Source: Martelella mediterranea
Lineage (GTDB): Bacteria > Pseudomonadota > Alphaproteobacteria > Rhizobiales > Rhizobiaceae
Direction of reading: 5' to 3'
Assembly (NCBI RefSeq): GCF_004342225.1
Contig: NZ_SMAR01000002.1
Location: 124,001-188,000 of the forward strand
Length of the DNA: 64,000 nucleotides
Below are positions 8,391-17,869 of the stretch, one piece after another. Below the pieces are notes generated by a model, which was given only the letters and a program-made list of their open reading frames with translations, was not told where the DNA came from and did no database searches. Both the position numbers and the translations under genes were made by a program. Every line of letters starts with the position of its first letter. Position 1 is the first letter of the stretch.

Positions 8391-10229
8391 TCAGTTTTGG
8401 TTCTCTTCAAGCTGCGGCAGGATCTGCAGCTCATAGAGACGCCGGTATGGACCGTCATGGGATAGCAGCTCTTCCTGACGTCCCTGCTCCAGGATCTTGC
8501 CGTTCTCCAGCACGACGATGTTGTCAGCCGAAGTAATCGTCGCAAGACGATGCGCAATGACAATGGTCGTTCGGTTTTCCGTCAGGCGTTTGAGCGCATC
8601 CTGCACCTGCGCTTCTGCGTGAGAGTCGAGCGCGCTCGTTGCCTCATCGAGAATTAGGATGTCTGCATCGCGCAGCATTGCGCGTGCAATCGCGATCCGC
8701 TGTTTTTGACCACCGGAAAGATTCCCGCCATTTTCACCAACCGGTGAATTATAGCCATTCGACATATGCATGATGAAGTCATGCGCGTTGGCTGATTTTG
8801 CGGCCTCAATCACTTCCTCTTCTGTCGCGCCTTCACGTCCAAGAGCAATGTTCTCAAGGATGGTTCCGTTAAACAGAAAGGTATCCTGTCCGACATAAGC
8901 CATGTGATTGCGCAGCGATTCAAACGAAATCTCACGCAGATCAAGACCGTTCACACGAATTGAACCCTGCTCCGGATCGAACAGGCGCATGACGAGATTG
9001 ATGATCGTCGACTTGCCGCCACCCGAGGCACCAACCAGGGCCGTGGTTTTACCCGCCGGAAACGACAGATTGAGATTTTCAAACAGCGGTTTCTTGGGGT
9101 CGTAAGAAAATCCGACATTCTCGAACTCGATATCCCCGTGACCAGCAGGAACCGGTTGTGCGTCAGGTTTTTCCTCGAGGCGGATTGGATGATCCTTAAG
9201 CTCATACATCATCCGAACGCCAACCATTGCGGCTTCCAGATTAATGCGCATCCGTGCCAGCCGTTTTGCAGGCTCATAAGCCAGGAGAAGCGCTGTGATG
9301 AAAGACATCAACTCGCCAGGTGTCTTGCCACCATCGACAACCCAATACCCGCTCAGAGCGATAACACCGGCAATCGCCAGTCCGGACAGGGTTTCCATCA
9401 TCGGTGAGGTTGCAGCAGAAAGCCGAGCAATAGAGTTTGCACGCTGTTCAACCTGTGACACATATTTGTCCATACGCTCACGCATGTAACCTTCAAGACC
9501 GAAAGCCTTGATAATGCGAACGCCAATGGTCATTTCCTGAACATTCTGGATGATCATACCGAGCGAGGCGAGCTCCTGCTGCATGATCGCACGCACTTTG
9601 AGGGTGAGATGCCGGATCCCCCAAAACGCCAGCGGCCCGATGATAATTGAAACAATTGTCAGCATCGGCTGCTGAATGACCATAACCGCCATCAGGCCGA
9701 TCAACGAGAACAGGTCCCGCACAGCAGACGTCAGCACGAGGTCCATCACAGTCCTTGCAGCCTGCGCGTTGTTGGTCAGGCGCATGACCAGTTCAGAAGA
9801 CGGGAACCTCATGAAAAAGTTCAGATCCTGCTTCAAAATCCGATCAAAAATGGTCTTCTGAGCCGTGGCAATAATACTGTTTCCGGCCTTGCTCAGAATG
9901 ACCATCTGGAAATAAGTTGCGACCCCTTTGACAATGAAAATGCCAGCAACGCCAACAGCCAGCGATAACACCCGCTGCATGTTCTGCGAGACCACCGTTT
10001 CATTCACGATGTCTTTCATGATCCAGGCGGAAAGCGAGGTCATGCCGGCAACGATCAGCATGGCAATCGTCGCCAGACCATACCAGGGCGCCTGCGCCTT
10101 CAGATTTTCCGAAAGCAACCGGTATAGCAGGCTGCGATTGGCGATCGGGATAAAACGCGCGGCCAGTGAAGCACCTATACGCGCAAATAAACGTGAGCCG
10201 GCATTATCGGTTTTGGTCTGCATAAGCAT
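8391..10229 (-). CDS. Fused ABC exporter (MsbA-like half transporter)
   Basis: A half-transporter of 612 residues from the chosen ATG: six predicted membrane helices (about residues 35-310), then an ATPase with Walker A GASGGGKST, signature LSGGQKQRIAIARA, Walker B ILILDEATSALD and the H-loop His in IVIAHRLATI. It should act as a homodimer in the inner membrane, exporting a lipid-linked or hydrophobic substrate. The open frame extends up to 10361, but those 44 extra residues are Arg-rich and unlike a membrane-protein start; AAAGG lies ahead of the ATG at 10229. Placement between gmd/fcl and beta-mannosidase suggests a role in glycan or glycolipid export, but the substrate is unknown. Confidence 0.88.
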   Translation of the reverse strand: MLMQTKTDNAGSRLFARIGASLAARFIPIANRSLLYRLLSENLKAQAPWYGLATIAMLIVAGMTSLSAWIMKDIVNETVVSQNMQRVLSLAVGVAGIFIVKGVATYFQMVILSKAGNSIIATAQKTIFDRILKQDLNFFMRFPSSELVMRLTNNAQAARTVMDLVLTSAVRDLFSLIGLMAVMVIQQPMLTIVSIIIGPLAFWGIRHLTLKVRAIMQQELASLGMIIQNVQEMTIGVRIIKAFGLEGYMRERMDKYVSQVEQRANSIARLSAATSPMMETLSGLAIAGVIALSGYWVVDGGKTPGELMSFITALLLAYEPAKRLARMRINLEAAMVGVRMMYELKDHPIRLEEKPDAQPVPAGHGDIEFENVGFSYDPKKPLFENLNLSFPAGKTTALVGASGGGKSTIINLVMRLFDPEQGSIRVNGLDLREISFESLRNHMAYVGQDTFLFNGTILENIALGREGATEEEVIEAAKSANAHDFIMHMSNGYNSPVGENGGNLSGGQKQRIAIARAMLRDADILILDEATSALDSHAEAQVQDALKRLTENRTTIVIAHRLATITSADNIVVLENGKILEQGRQEELLSHDGPYRRLYELQILPQLEENQN

Positions 10230-10394
10230 GATTGTTCGGGCGCCTTTAAAAACTGAGCAATTGCACGGCGTTGCGCTTCGCCACCTGATCTTCGCAATCT
10301 GACGCGACTGATAGGCCAATCGCCTTGCGTGAGCAAGCAATTGTTGATCGTACAGGTGCAAAGGAGCTCCGCCGCTGTGACAATTCCGCCGCGC

Positions 10395-12842
10395 CTACCC
10401 CTTCAGAAACAGGATCTCCGGCTTATCACCACCTTTCAGATGTGAGCGACGTTCACGCATGACTTTAAGAACTTTCGGCTCGCCCGGCAGCAGTGTGAAG
10501 CAATTGTCAGAATAGACACTATCGCCGCCGTGATCATAGGTCACGAAGAGTGCAGGGCGCTCGGCCTTTAGAATAATCCGGCGTTCTCCCTCCTCCTCGA
10601 TAACCTCTGAGGTAATCCCCGGATCGCCGAACCGATAGTGTTTCGGACGGTGCGGCAGGTACTCGTTCTCGCCAAGCAGCTGACCAGCGCTGTCATACCA
10701 GTCGAAAACCAGAAAGACGCTTTCCGGCAGAGCTTCAACCGATATCCGGGTCACCGCAGCAACATCTGAAGGTGTCGTCAAAACATCATGGCGTCCAATC
10801 TCCTCAATGCTGTTGCTGTTGATATCGACACTGCGAATGCGCACGGAGATATTCCGGTTTTCGGCCAGATCCGATATCGCATGCAGCACGATTTCACCTG
10901 TTTCAGCATCGGGCTGCGCAGTCACCAGAATGTCGGCGTAAAAACGGCGTGCGAGGTAATGCGTTGTCTTCCAACCGCCGCCATATTCAAGGCTGGCCCA
11001 GCTTGCAACCGGCCAGGTATCATTGAGCTGCCAGTACAGCGTGCCCATCGTGCGCGGCTTGTTCGAGCGCCAGAATTCAATGGCTGTCTTCATGGCCAGT
11101 CCCTGACTGAGCTGGCTGAGATACACCATGTCATCGAAGCGCTCCGGGAAACGGAAATAGCGTGCTATCGTCTCAACGATACGGCTGTTTCCGCCTTCAT
11201 TGCGCTGATGCACATCCATCACAGACGAGGAGACATTCCGGTCTTCAGGATCCGTGAAACTTTTCACCACGCGCATGGACGGAAACGACTGAAAGCCGAA
11301 CTCAGAACAAAACCGCGGACGCACCGAACGATAGTGTTCGAAATCCTTCGCCGAGTGCCAGACATCCCAGAAATGCATGTCGCCGGAACGATCCTCGTGC
11401 CAGCCATCACCGAAATTCAGCCGGCCGACGGACGGTGAGGACGGCCAGAATGGGACGCCGGTTGCCTCATTTTCGAAAGCTTCTTCCAAAGCATGATTCA
11501 GCCGGTCGTAAATAGCGAGATAACGATCCCGGTCGCGCCGGGTTTCCGGATACCATTTCAACGCCCCGACAAGCTCGTTATCGCCACACCACAGTGCAAT
11601 ACTGGCAAAACGCGAGAGACGGCGCAGCTGCTGTCGTGCCTCTTTGCGCACCAGATCCAGCCAATGACGCTGATGGGCCGGATAAAGATTGCAGGCGAAC
11701 ATGAAGTCATGCCAGATCATCAGGCCAAGCTCATCACAAAGCTCGTAGAACCAGTCAGCTTCATACTGACCACCGCCCCAGATGCGGATCATGTTCATAT
11801 TGGCATCAACCGCCGACTGAAGCAGATCTCTGACCTGTTCAGGTGTCGCGCGTTCCGGCAATGCGTCACCCGGTATCCAGTTGGCCCCCTTCATAAAGAT
11901 CTCACGACCGTTGACCTGAAACGCAAACCGGTTGCCGATCGTATCCGCATCCGTCAAAAGCTTCACATCTCTAAGGCCGATGCGAAATTCACGCGTCTGA
12001 CCGGCAATGGATGCATCCAGCTCATAGAAAACCTGTTCTCCCTGTCCGGAAGGCCACCACAGCGTCGGGTTTTCAATACGCGCTGTCAGTGTGATCTGAT
12101 TATCTCCGGGCAGCGCATTGAGCGTTGCTGAAACTGTCTGGCCATCAATCGTCAGGCTTGCCTCTGACGAGCCGCCAGAAAACGCAAACACATGAAATGT
12201 AACATCCAGCTCAACAGCGCCGCCCTCATGGCGTTGCCGGACGGCAAGATCATCAAGCCGCAAATTCTCATTCCGGATCAGTGCGATATCACCATAAAAG
12301 CCCAATGGAGAAAGAGCGATGTTCCAGTCCCATCCGCCATGACACTGCGTCTTGCGCAGATAGTTCAAATGACCGATGCGGCTGTTTCCTTCCATATAGG
12401 GCGTCGGTATCTCGGAACCTTCCGCGCGTTTGCGGGCCTCCAGAGTGTTGGAGAGAAATCGCACTTCCAGCGTGTTTTCGCCGGCCACAAGATGATCACC
12501 AACCTCAAAATCATGACGCAGAAACTGGCTTTCGCATGTGCCAGCCTTCTGCCCGTTGACGAGGATTTCAGCCAGGCAGTCGACACTCTCAAAGCGCAGT
12601 GTGAAGTGGCCGTCAGCGACCTCGCCGAGGTGAAAGCGCTTGCGGGCAATCCAGATGGTTTCGTGAATCCAATCCAGACTGGTTTCATTGTCGCGCCAGT
12701 AGGGGTCCTCAATCAGGCCCGCGGCCAGAAGTGCAGAATGCACGTCGCCGGGAACATTGAGCGCAACCGGCGCTCCGCCTTTTTCCGGCTCAACTGTCCA
12801 GCCATCGTTAAGTTTGAGAATCTGCGGCAATGCTGCTGTCAT
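10395..12842 (-). CDS. Beta-mannosidase, glycoside hydrolase family 2
   Basis: The 815-residue GH2 protein has an N-terminal sugar-binding jelly roll (MTAALPQILKLNDGWTVEPE), an Ig-like domain and a TIM barrel. The acid/base Glu is in ALWCGDNE and the nucleophile Glu in CSEFGFQSFP, both as in beta-mannosidases rather than beta-galactosidases. There is no signal peptide, so it is probably cytosolic and removes terminal beta-mannose from imported oligosaccharides, for example mannan fragments or N-glycan cores. It lies upstream of the ABC exporter on the same strand with a gap of about 165 bp. No dedicated importer is adjacent. Confidence 0.92.
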   Translation of the reverse strand: MTAALPQILKLNDGWTVEPEKGGAPVALNVPGDVHSALLAAGLIEDPYWRDNETSLDWIHETIWIARKRFHLGEVADGHFTLRFESVDCLAEILVNGQKAGTCESQFLRHDFEVGDHLVAGENTLEVRFLSNTLEARKRAEGSEIPTPYMEGNSRIGHLNYLRKTQCHGGWDWNIALSPLGFYGDIALIRNENLRLDDLAVRQRHEGGAVELDVTFHVFAFSGGSSEASLTIDGQTVSATLNALPGDNQITLTARIENPTLWWPSGQGEQVFYELDASIAGQTREFRIGLRDVKLLTDADTIGNRFAFQVNGREIFMKGANWIPGDALPERATPEQVRDLLQSAVDANMNMIRIWGGGQYEADWFYELCDELGLMIWHDFMFACNLYPAHQRHWLDLVRKEARQQLRRLSRFASIALWCGDNELVGALKWYPETRRDRDRYLAIYDRLNHALEEAFENEATGVPFWPSSPSVGRLNFGDGWHEDRSGDMHFWDVWHSAKDFEHYRSVRPRFCSEFGFQSFPSMRVVKSFTDPEDRNVSSSVMDVHQRNEGGNSRIVETIARYFRFPERFDDMVYLSQLSQGLAMKTAIEFWRSNKPRTMGTLYWQLNDTWPVASWASLEYGGGWKTTHYLARRFYADILVTAQPDAETGEIVLHAISDLAENRNISVRIRSVDINSNSIEEIGRHDVLTTPSDVAAVTRISVEALPESVFLVFDWYDSAGQLLGENEYLPHRPKHYRFGDPGITSEVIEEEGERRIILKAERPALFVTYDHGGDSVYSDNCFTLLPGEPKVLKVMRERRSHLKGGDKPEILFLKG

Positions 12843-13167
12843 GGAGGGACCCGTTTTCTTTGCTGCGTTTTCAAGTTCGTCAGGCTACAACCGGCGCCAA
12901 TCGAGCTCCGGGACCAACAGTTTTAACCGTTTTATGATGTTTTGATGTAAACGCGAACCGTCCGGACAGTGTTTTTTTGCTTATTCGAACAGGCTTTCAA
13001 GCTGAATCAATGGTCAGCGCCGAACGCGCTGCAGATGCCAGCGCTTTGCCTCGCCCCCACCCCAGCGAAAACGGTGAGGCTGGTCAATAATATGCAAAGC
13101 GCGAAGAGCGATCGTAGGCTTGCAAAAAAGCCAGGCGGTCATCGCCAGATCAAATCCGTGGCGATTG
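12843..13167. other. 325-bp intergenic region between cysQ and beta-mannosidase genes
   Basis: Holds the presumed leftward promoter of the beta-mannosidase gene (an AT-rich stretch at about 12915-12980 with TTTTA and TTTTG runs) and the cysQ terminator at its right end. Short open frames here have neither ribosome sites nor recognisable sequence; I do not call a gene. Confidence 0.5.
13121..13165 (-). terminator. Probable terminator after cysQ
   Basis: Three bases past the cysQ stop, ATCGCCA and TGGCGAT (13141-13165) form a 7-bp stem on the minus strand. An 11-nt GC-rich stretch and six T residues (13124-13129) follow. The gap between stem and T-run makes it imperfect. Confidence 0.45.
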
Positions 13168-13989
13168 TCAGATAGCGTTGCTGAAGGCTGCTGCAATCTC
13201 CGCCTTGCCCCATGCGATGAAGTGAGGGTTGGCGAAGTCACTGTCGTGTTGCTGACCGGTTTTGCCATAGCTGAAGGGCAGGCCTTCGGGATCATAGGTC
13301 ATGCCACCGGCGGCGCGCAGAACGGCATCGCCTGCTGCCGTATCCCATTCCATAGTGCGGCCCATGCGCGGGTAGACATCCGCTGTACCATCGGCCAGAA
13401 GGCAGAATTTCAGCGAGGAACCGACCGAGACAATATGTGTCGCGCCGATTTCTTTCAGGTAAGCATCCGTTTCAGGCGTGTTGAATGAGCGGCTGGCAAC
13501 GGCCGTCATCGCACCTTGCCGCACACGACACGCGATTGAAGCCGTTTGCACGGCCTTTCCATCGATGATTGTCAGCTTTTCAGCGCCGCCTTCGGTCGTG
13601 CGATAGGCAACACCCTTCGCCGGAGCATAGACAATGCCTGCAACGGGTGTACCGGCTTCGACCAGCGCGATATTGACGGTAAAATCTTCCCGGCGATTGA
13701 CGAATTCCTTCGTGCCATCGAGCGGATCGACCAGAAAAAAACGGCCACCGGAAATGTCAGGCACATCGCCTGCCGAAACGGCTTCCTCCGCAACCACAGG
13801 AATATCCGGCCAATGTTCCTGCAGATGCTCAAGAATAATCGCCTCGCCGGCCTGATCGGCTACGGTGACCGGAGAGGCATCGTTCTTATAATCAACATCA
13901 AAATTGGTTCTGAACACCGACATGATCTTTTCGCCGGCTTCCAGCGCAGCTTGCAGCAGAATGTTTTCCATCATCACGTCAGTCTTCAT
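13168..13989 (-). CDS. cysQ: 3'(2'),5'-bisphosphate nucleotidase CysQ
   Basis: Inositol-monophosphatase-fold phosphatase of 273 residues. Metal-binding motifs are visible: the EE of [16 protein letters not shown] and the C-terminal [15 protein letters not shown]. It hydrolyses 3'-phosphoadenosine 5'-phosphate (PAP) and can recycle PAPS to APS, protecting against PAP build-up when PAPS is consumed. Its frame overlaps the end of cysNC by 11 bp; two further in-frame ATGs at 13974 and 13971 are alternative starts. Co-transcription with cysD-cysNC marks a PAPS-producing and PAP-clearing unit. Confidence 0.93.
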   Translation of the reverse strand: MKTDVMMENILLQAALEAGEKIMSVFRTNFDVDYKNDASPVTVADQAGEAIILEHLQEHWPDIPVVAEEAVSAGDVPDISGGRFFLVDPLDGTKEFVNRREDFTVNIALVEAGTPVAGIVYAPAKGVAYRTTEGGAEKLTIIDGKAVQTASIACRVRQGAMTAVASRSFNTPETDAYLKEIGATHIVSVGSSLKFCLLADGTADVYPRMGRTMEWDTAAGDAVLRAAGGMTYDPEGLPFSYGKTGQQHDSDFANPHFIAWGKAEIAAAFSNAI

Positions 13990-15883
13990 TTTGAAAATGC
14001 GCGGTCAGATAATCATCGATCATACTTGCCAGATCAACGGGCTGTGTATTCTCGGTCAAAAGGCACATCTCTGGCTTCTCTGGCACCTCATAGGGCGATG
14101 AAATGCCGGTGAAGTTTGCAATCTCACCTGCCATTGCCTTTTTATAAAGCCCTTTAGGATCCCGTTCGGCACAAACTTCCAGCGGCGTATCGACGAAAAC
14201 CTCCACGAACTCGCCGTCATCCATCATCTCACGCGCCAGCCGCCGCTCCGACCTGAACGGCGAAATGAACGAAACCAGCACGATCAGACCGGCATCGGCC
14301 ATGAGTTTTGCCACTTCGGCAATCCGGCGAATGTTTTCCACCCGGTCTTCCGCCGTAAAGCCAAGATCCCGGTTCAGCCCGTGGCGGATATTGTCGCCAT
14401 CCAGCAGATAGGTGTGCTTGCCCTTGGCATGGAGGATCTTCTCAAGTGTATTGGCAATGGTGGATTTGCCGGACCCGGAAAGCCCGGTAAACCAGAGCAC
14501 CGCCGGTTTCTGTGCTTTCAGCGCGGCATGGGCCTGCTTGTTTACCTCAATCGCCTGCCAGTGGACATTCTGCGAGCGTCGCAGCGCAAAGTCGATCATG
14601 CCCGCACCCACCGTGCGGTTCGTCAGCCGGTCGATGATCACGAAATTACCGGTGACGCGGTTGTCGCCATATGGATCGAACACAATCGGCGACTGCGTAG
14701 AAAGATTGCAGACGCCGACTTCGTTCATATTCAGAGCCTTGGCCGCCTCATGGGCAAAGCTGTTGACATCAACCTGATATTTCAGCGCGGTGATCGTGGC
14801 GGGCGTGCTGTCGGCTTCCGTGCGCAGAAGATAGGAACGACCGGGGATCATCGGTGCGGCATCAAACCAGATTACCCTGGCCTGAAACTGATCGGCGACA
14901 GCAGGCCGGTCTTCAGGGGCAACCAGAATATTGCCGCGCGAGACCTCGATCTCGTCTTCCAGAACCAGAGTCACCGCCTGTCCGGCTTCGGCCCGTTCAA
15001 GGTCGCCATCCATCGTAACGATCCGGCTCACTTTCGAGGCCTGCCCCGATTTGGCAACCACGACCTCATCCCCGACGCCAACCCGGCCGGAAGCCACTTG
15101 GCCCGCAAAACCGCGGAAGTTCAGATCAGGCCGCGACACAAGCTGCACCGGCATGCGGAAGGCCTTATCCGCCATATCCGTTTCCACCGGCACAGTTTCC
15201 AGATGCTCCAGCAGGACCGGGCCTTTATACCAGTCCATATGCTCCGAACGCATCGTAACATTGTCGCCATAGCGTGCCGACATCGGGATCGGCACAATGG
15301 TCTCAAAGCCCAGATCCTTTGCGAATTCCAGATAGTCAGCGACGATCCTGTCATAGACGTCTTCAGAATAGCTCATCAGGTCGATCTTGTTGATCGCAAC
15401 CACGATGTGACGGATGCCCAGCAGTGAGGCGATATAGGAATGGCGCCGCGTCTGCGGCAGAATGCCCTGACGGCTGTCGACCAGCACCACCGCCAGATCC
15501 GCCGTCGAGGCGCCGGTGGCCATATTGCGGGTATATTCCTCATGACCGGGCGTATCGGCGACGATGAACTTCCGCTTTGCCGTGGCAAAGAAGCGGTAGG
15601 CCACGTCAATCGTGATCCCCTGCTCGCGTTCGGATTCCAGCCCGTCGACCAGAAGCGCAAAGTCGATATCGGTTCCCGTTGTGCCGTGTCTGGCACTGTC
15701 GCTTTCAAGGGCTGCCAACTGGTCTTCAAAAATCAGCTTTGTGTCATAAAGCAGCCGCCCGATCAGCGTCGATTTGCCATCATCCACCGAACCACAGGTT
15801 AAAAAACGAAGCAGCGACTTTTGCTCCTGTGCTGCGAGATATTCAATCATGTCACCGCTGAAATCTTCGATCGTGGCGTCCAT
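13979..15883 (-). CDS. cysNC: Bifunctional sulfate adenylyltransferase GTPase subunit / APS kinase (CysN-CysC fusion)
   Basis: The 634-residue fusion has an EF-Tu-like GTPase in its N-terminal two thirds (G1 [16 protein letters not shown]3 [12 protein letters not shown]4 NKIDLM) that powers ATP sulfurylase with CysD. The last roughly 190 residues are APS kinase (P-loop [25 protein letters not shown]), which turns APS into PAPS. This NodQ/CysNC fusion is common in rhizobia and other proteobacteria. The start overlaps the cysD stop as TGATG, and the end overlaps cysQ. No PAPS reductase or sulfotransferase is present in the window, so the PAPS consumer is elsewhere. Confidence 0.95.
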   Translation of the reverse strand: MDATIEDFSGDMIEYLAAQEQKSLLRFLTCGSVDDGKSTLIGRLLYDTKLIFEDQLAALESDSARHGTTGTDIDFALLVDGLESEREQGITIDVAYRFFATAKRKFIVADTPGHEEYTRNMATGASTADLAVVLVDSRQGILPQTRRHSYIASLLGIRHIVVAINKIDLMSYSEDVYDRIVADYLEFAKDLGFETIVPIPMSARYGDNVTMRSEHMDWYKGPVLLEHLETVPVETDMADKAFRMPVQLVSRPDLNFRGFAGQVASGRVGVGDEVVVAKSGQASKVSRIVTMDGDLERAEAGQAVTLVLEDEIEVSRGNILVAPEDRPAVADQFQARVIWFDAAPMIPGRSYLLRTEADSTPATITALKYQVDVNSFAHEAAKALNMNEVGVCNLSTQSPIVFDPYGDNRVTGNFVIIDRLTNRTVGAGMIDFALRRSQNVHWQAIEVNKQAHAALKAQKPAVLWFTGLSGSGKSTIANTLEKILHAKGKHTYLLDGDNIRHGLNRDLGFTAEDRVENIRRIAEVAKLMADAGLIVLVSFISPFRSERRLAREMMDDGEFVEVFVDTPLEVCAERDPKGLYKKAMAGEIANFTGISSPYEVPEKPEMCLLTENTQPVDLASMIDDYLTAHFQNED

Positions 15884-16782
15884 CAGAAATACCCCTCGCG
15901 CTTCTTCTTCTCCATCGAACCGACTTCGTCCTTGTCGATCATCCGGCCCTGTCGTTCAGAAGTGCGCGACGTCAGCATTTCCCGCACAATGCCTTCCAGC
16001 GTGGTCGCTTCCGATTCAACCGCACCCGTCAGCGGATAACAGCCGAGCGTGCGAAAGCGGACCATCTTTTCTTCTACACGATCCTCTGGCCCGAGCGGCA
16101 TGCGCGCGTCATCAACCATGATCAGCGCACCGTCCTTTTCCACCACCGGACGGCGGGCGGCATAATAAAGCGGCACAATCGGGATGCTTTCTTTGAGAAT
16201 ATACTGCCAGATATCAAGCTCGGTCCAGTTTGAAAGCGGAAAGACCCGGATCGATTCACCCGGTCCGACACGGGTGTTATAGGTCTTCCACATTTCCGGG
16301 CGCTGGCTTTTCGGGTCCCAGGCATGGCTGGCATTGCGAAACGAAAAGATCCGCTCCTTCGCACGGGACTTCTCCTCATCCCGCCGCGCGCCACCGAAGG
16401 CGGCATCAAAACCATACTTCTCAAGCGCCTGCCTTAAGCCAACCGTCTTCCAGATATGGGTATGCGTATTCGACCCGTGATCAAACGGATTGACCTTGCC
16501 TTCCACGCCTTCCGGATTGACATGCACCAGAAGATCAATCCCCAGTTCATGCGTCATGCGCTCACGAAACGCATACATCTCCTGAAACTTCCAGGTCGTA
16601 TCGACATGCAGAAACGGAAATGGCGGCTTGGCGGGATAAAACGCCTTCATCGCCAGATGCATCATCACCGAGGAATCCTTACCAATCGAATAAAGCATCA
16701 CTGGCTTTGAAAACGTCGCGGCAACTTCCCGCAAAATATGAATCGATTCAGCCTCAAGGCGCTGGAGATGGGTAAGTGGCAC
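15883..16782 (-). CDS. cysD: Sulfate adenylyltransferase subunit 2 (CysD)
   Basis: The 299-residue N-type ATP pyrophosphatase carries the PP-loop in [19 protein letters not shown] and the [18 protein letters not shown] segment. It adenylylates sulfate to APS, driven by GTP hydrolysis in CysNC. It is first in the cysD-cysNC-cysQ operon, and its stop shares a base with the cysNC ATG. A 314-bp spacer precedes it on the right. Length and motifs are normal. The operon could serve cysteine synthesis, sulfation of surface glycans, or both. Confidence 0.96.
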   Translation of the reverse strand: MPLTHLQRLEAESIHILREVAATFSKPVMLYSIGKDSSVMMHLAMKAFYPAKPPFPFLHVDTTWKFQEMYAFRERMTHELGIDLLVHVNPEGVEGKVNPFDHGSNTHTHIWKTVGLRQALEKYGFDAAFGGARRDEEKSRAKERIFSFRNASHAWDPKSQRPEMWKTYNTRVGPGESIRVFPLSNWTELDIWQYILKESIPIVPLYYAARRPVVEKDGALIMVDDARMPLGPEDRVEEKMVRFRTLGCYPLTGAVESEATTLEGIVREMLTSRTSERQGRMIDKDEVGSMEKKKREGYF

Positions 16783-17096
16783 GATCTTGAATACTCTTGG
16801 ATAATGGGTTGCTTTGCAGGCGTTTTATACCACCCTTGTGACGGATACGAAAAAGCTTGCCACCCAATGACAGCGCGGACAGGCATTTTTATTTCTTTCG
16901 CAAAAGCATGCTTTGGAAAAACTTTCGGCCAATTGTGCGTTTTAGCAACAGCTGACACAAGAAACAAAAAGCGATAATGCGCTCAATCCTGCCTGACGTT
17001 GGCAGGCTTTACGGCTGATGCTCTGCGCTCTCGCGCAGAAGTGATTTTCCCCATCTGCGGGTCTGAGACATTCTGGCAATAAAAAGGAGGACAAGG
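16783..17096. other. 314-bp divergent intergenic region between cysD and the DsbA-like gene
   Basis: Must hold the leftward cysD promoter and the rightward promoter of the DsbA-like gene. I see two small hairpins: CCTGCC/GGCAGG at 16988-17006 and TCTGCGC/GCGCAGA at about 17022-17038. No clear named operator and no gene were recognised. Confidence 0.5.
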
Positions 17097-17720
17097 ATGC
17101 CAAACCGACGCACCCTGCTGAAGGGCATGGCCGCCAGTGCAGGTTTTACACTTCTGCCATTTGGCACCAACGTTTCTGCCGTTGCGCACGAACCATCACC
17201 GGAAATGGTATTTGACGACCCGGCTGCTCCGGTTCTGGGAAATCCGGATGGAGATGTCACAGTCGTTGAATATTTTGATGTTCAGTGTGGCTATTGCAAG
17301 CGCGATTATCCGATGATGCGTGATGTTGTTGCCAGAGATGGCGGCGTGAAGCTGGTCATGAAAGACTGGCCAATTTTCGGTCCGGTTTCCGTCTTTGCCG
17401 CACAAGCGATGCAAGCAGCTGCAGAACTGGGCGAATATGAAACCGCACTTGACGCATTGATGCGCTCGCAAGGCCGGCTAAGCCATGAGCAGATAGAAGG
17501 TATCCTGACCGGGGCAGGGCTTGATATGGGCTCGCTCACGACAGCCGTGGTTCGAAACGAAAAGAAAATTTCGGATCTGCTCGATCGCAATTACCACCAG
17601 GCAGAAGCCTTCCAGTTCGTTGGCACGCCATCTTTCGTCATTGGCAAGACCATCTATCCCGGCGTTTTGAACAAATCGTTGCTGGAAGAAGCAATCGCCA
17701 AAGCGCGTCGGGAAACGTAA
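17097..17720 (+). CDS. Exported DsbA-family thiol oxidoreductase with twin-arginine signal
   Basis: The 207-residue protein begins MPNRRTLLKGMAASAGFTLL, a twin-arginine-like signal (RRTLLKG) with a hydrophobic stretch, so export by Tat is likely. The mature part is a DsbA/Com1-type thioredoxin fold with C64-G-Y-C67 in FDVQCGYCKRD and the cis-proline loop VGTPSFVIG. It should introduce or shuffle disulfides in periplasmic proteins. A strong AAAGGAGG site precedes the ATG. It stands alone, with no DsbB or ScsB partner adjacent. A catalytic centre CGYC differs from the CPHC of classical DsbA, as in DsbA-like DSBA_Com1 proteins. Confidence 0.88.
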   Translation: MPNRRTLLKGMAASAGFTLLPFGTNVSAVAHEPSPEMVFDDPAAPVLGNPDGDVTVVEYFDVQCGYCKRDYPMMRDVVARDGGVKLVMKDWPIFGPVSVFAAQAMQAAAELGEYETALDALMRSQGRLSHEQIEGILTGAGLDMGSLTTAVVRNEKKISDLLDRNYHQAEAFQFVGTPSFVIGKTIYPGVLNKSLLEEAIAKARRET

Positions 17721-17869
17721 CTGTCGCGAACCGACATTTGGCAATTGATGAAATGCTGGACGGTACGCCGAACCAGCGCTAGTTTCCCCTTTTTGAATCC
17801 GTGAGTTTGTCTGCACCGGCTGTGCGGCTCCTTGTTATCTTCCCATCACGATCATCTGACAGGCTTTTC

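Noticed and set aside
12969-13175. 68-codon open frame in the spacer between cysQ and the beta-mannosidase gene
   Set aside because: No ribosome site, no recognisable sequence, and it runs into the end of cysQ on the other strand.
14381-15427. Open frame of 348 codons on the plus strand inside cysNC
   Set aside because: Antisense to an intact CysNC fusion; no motif or ribosome site.
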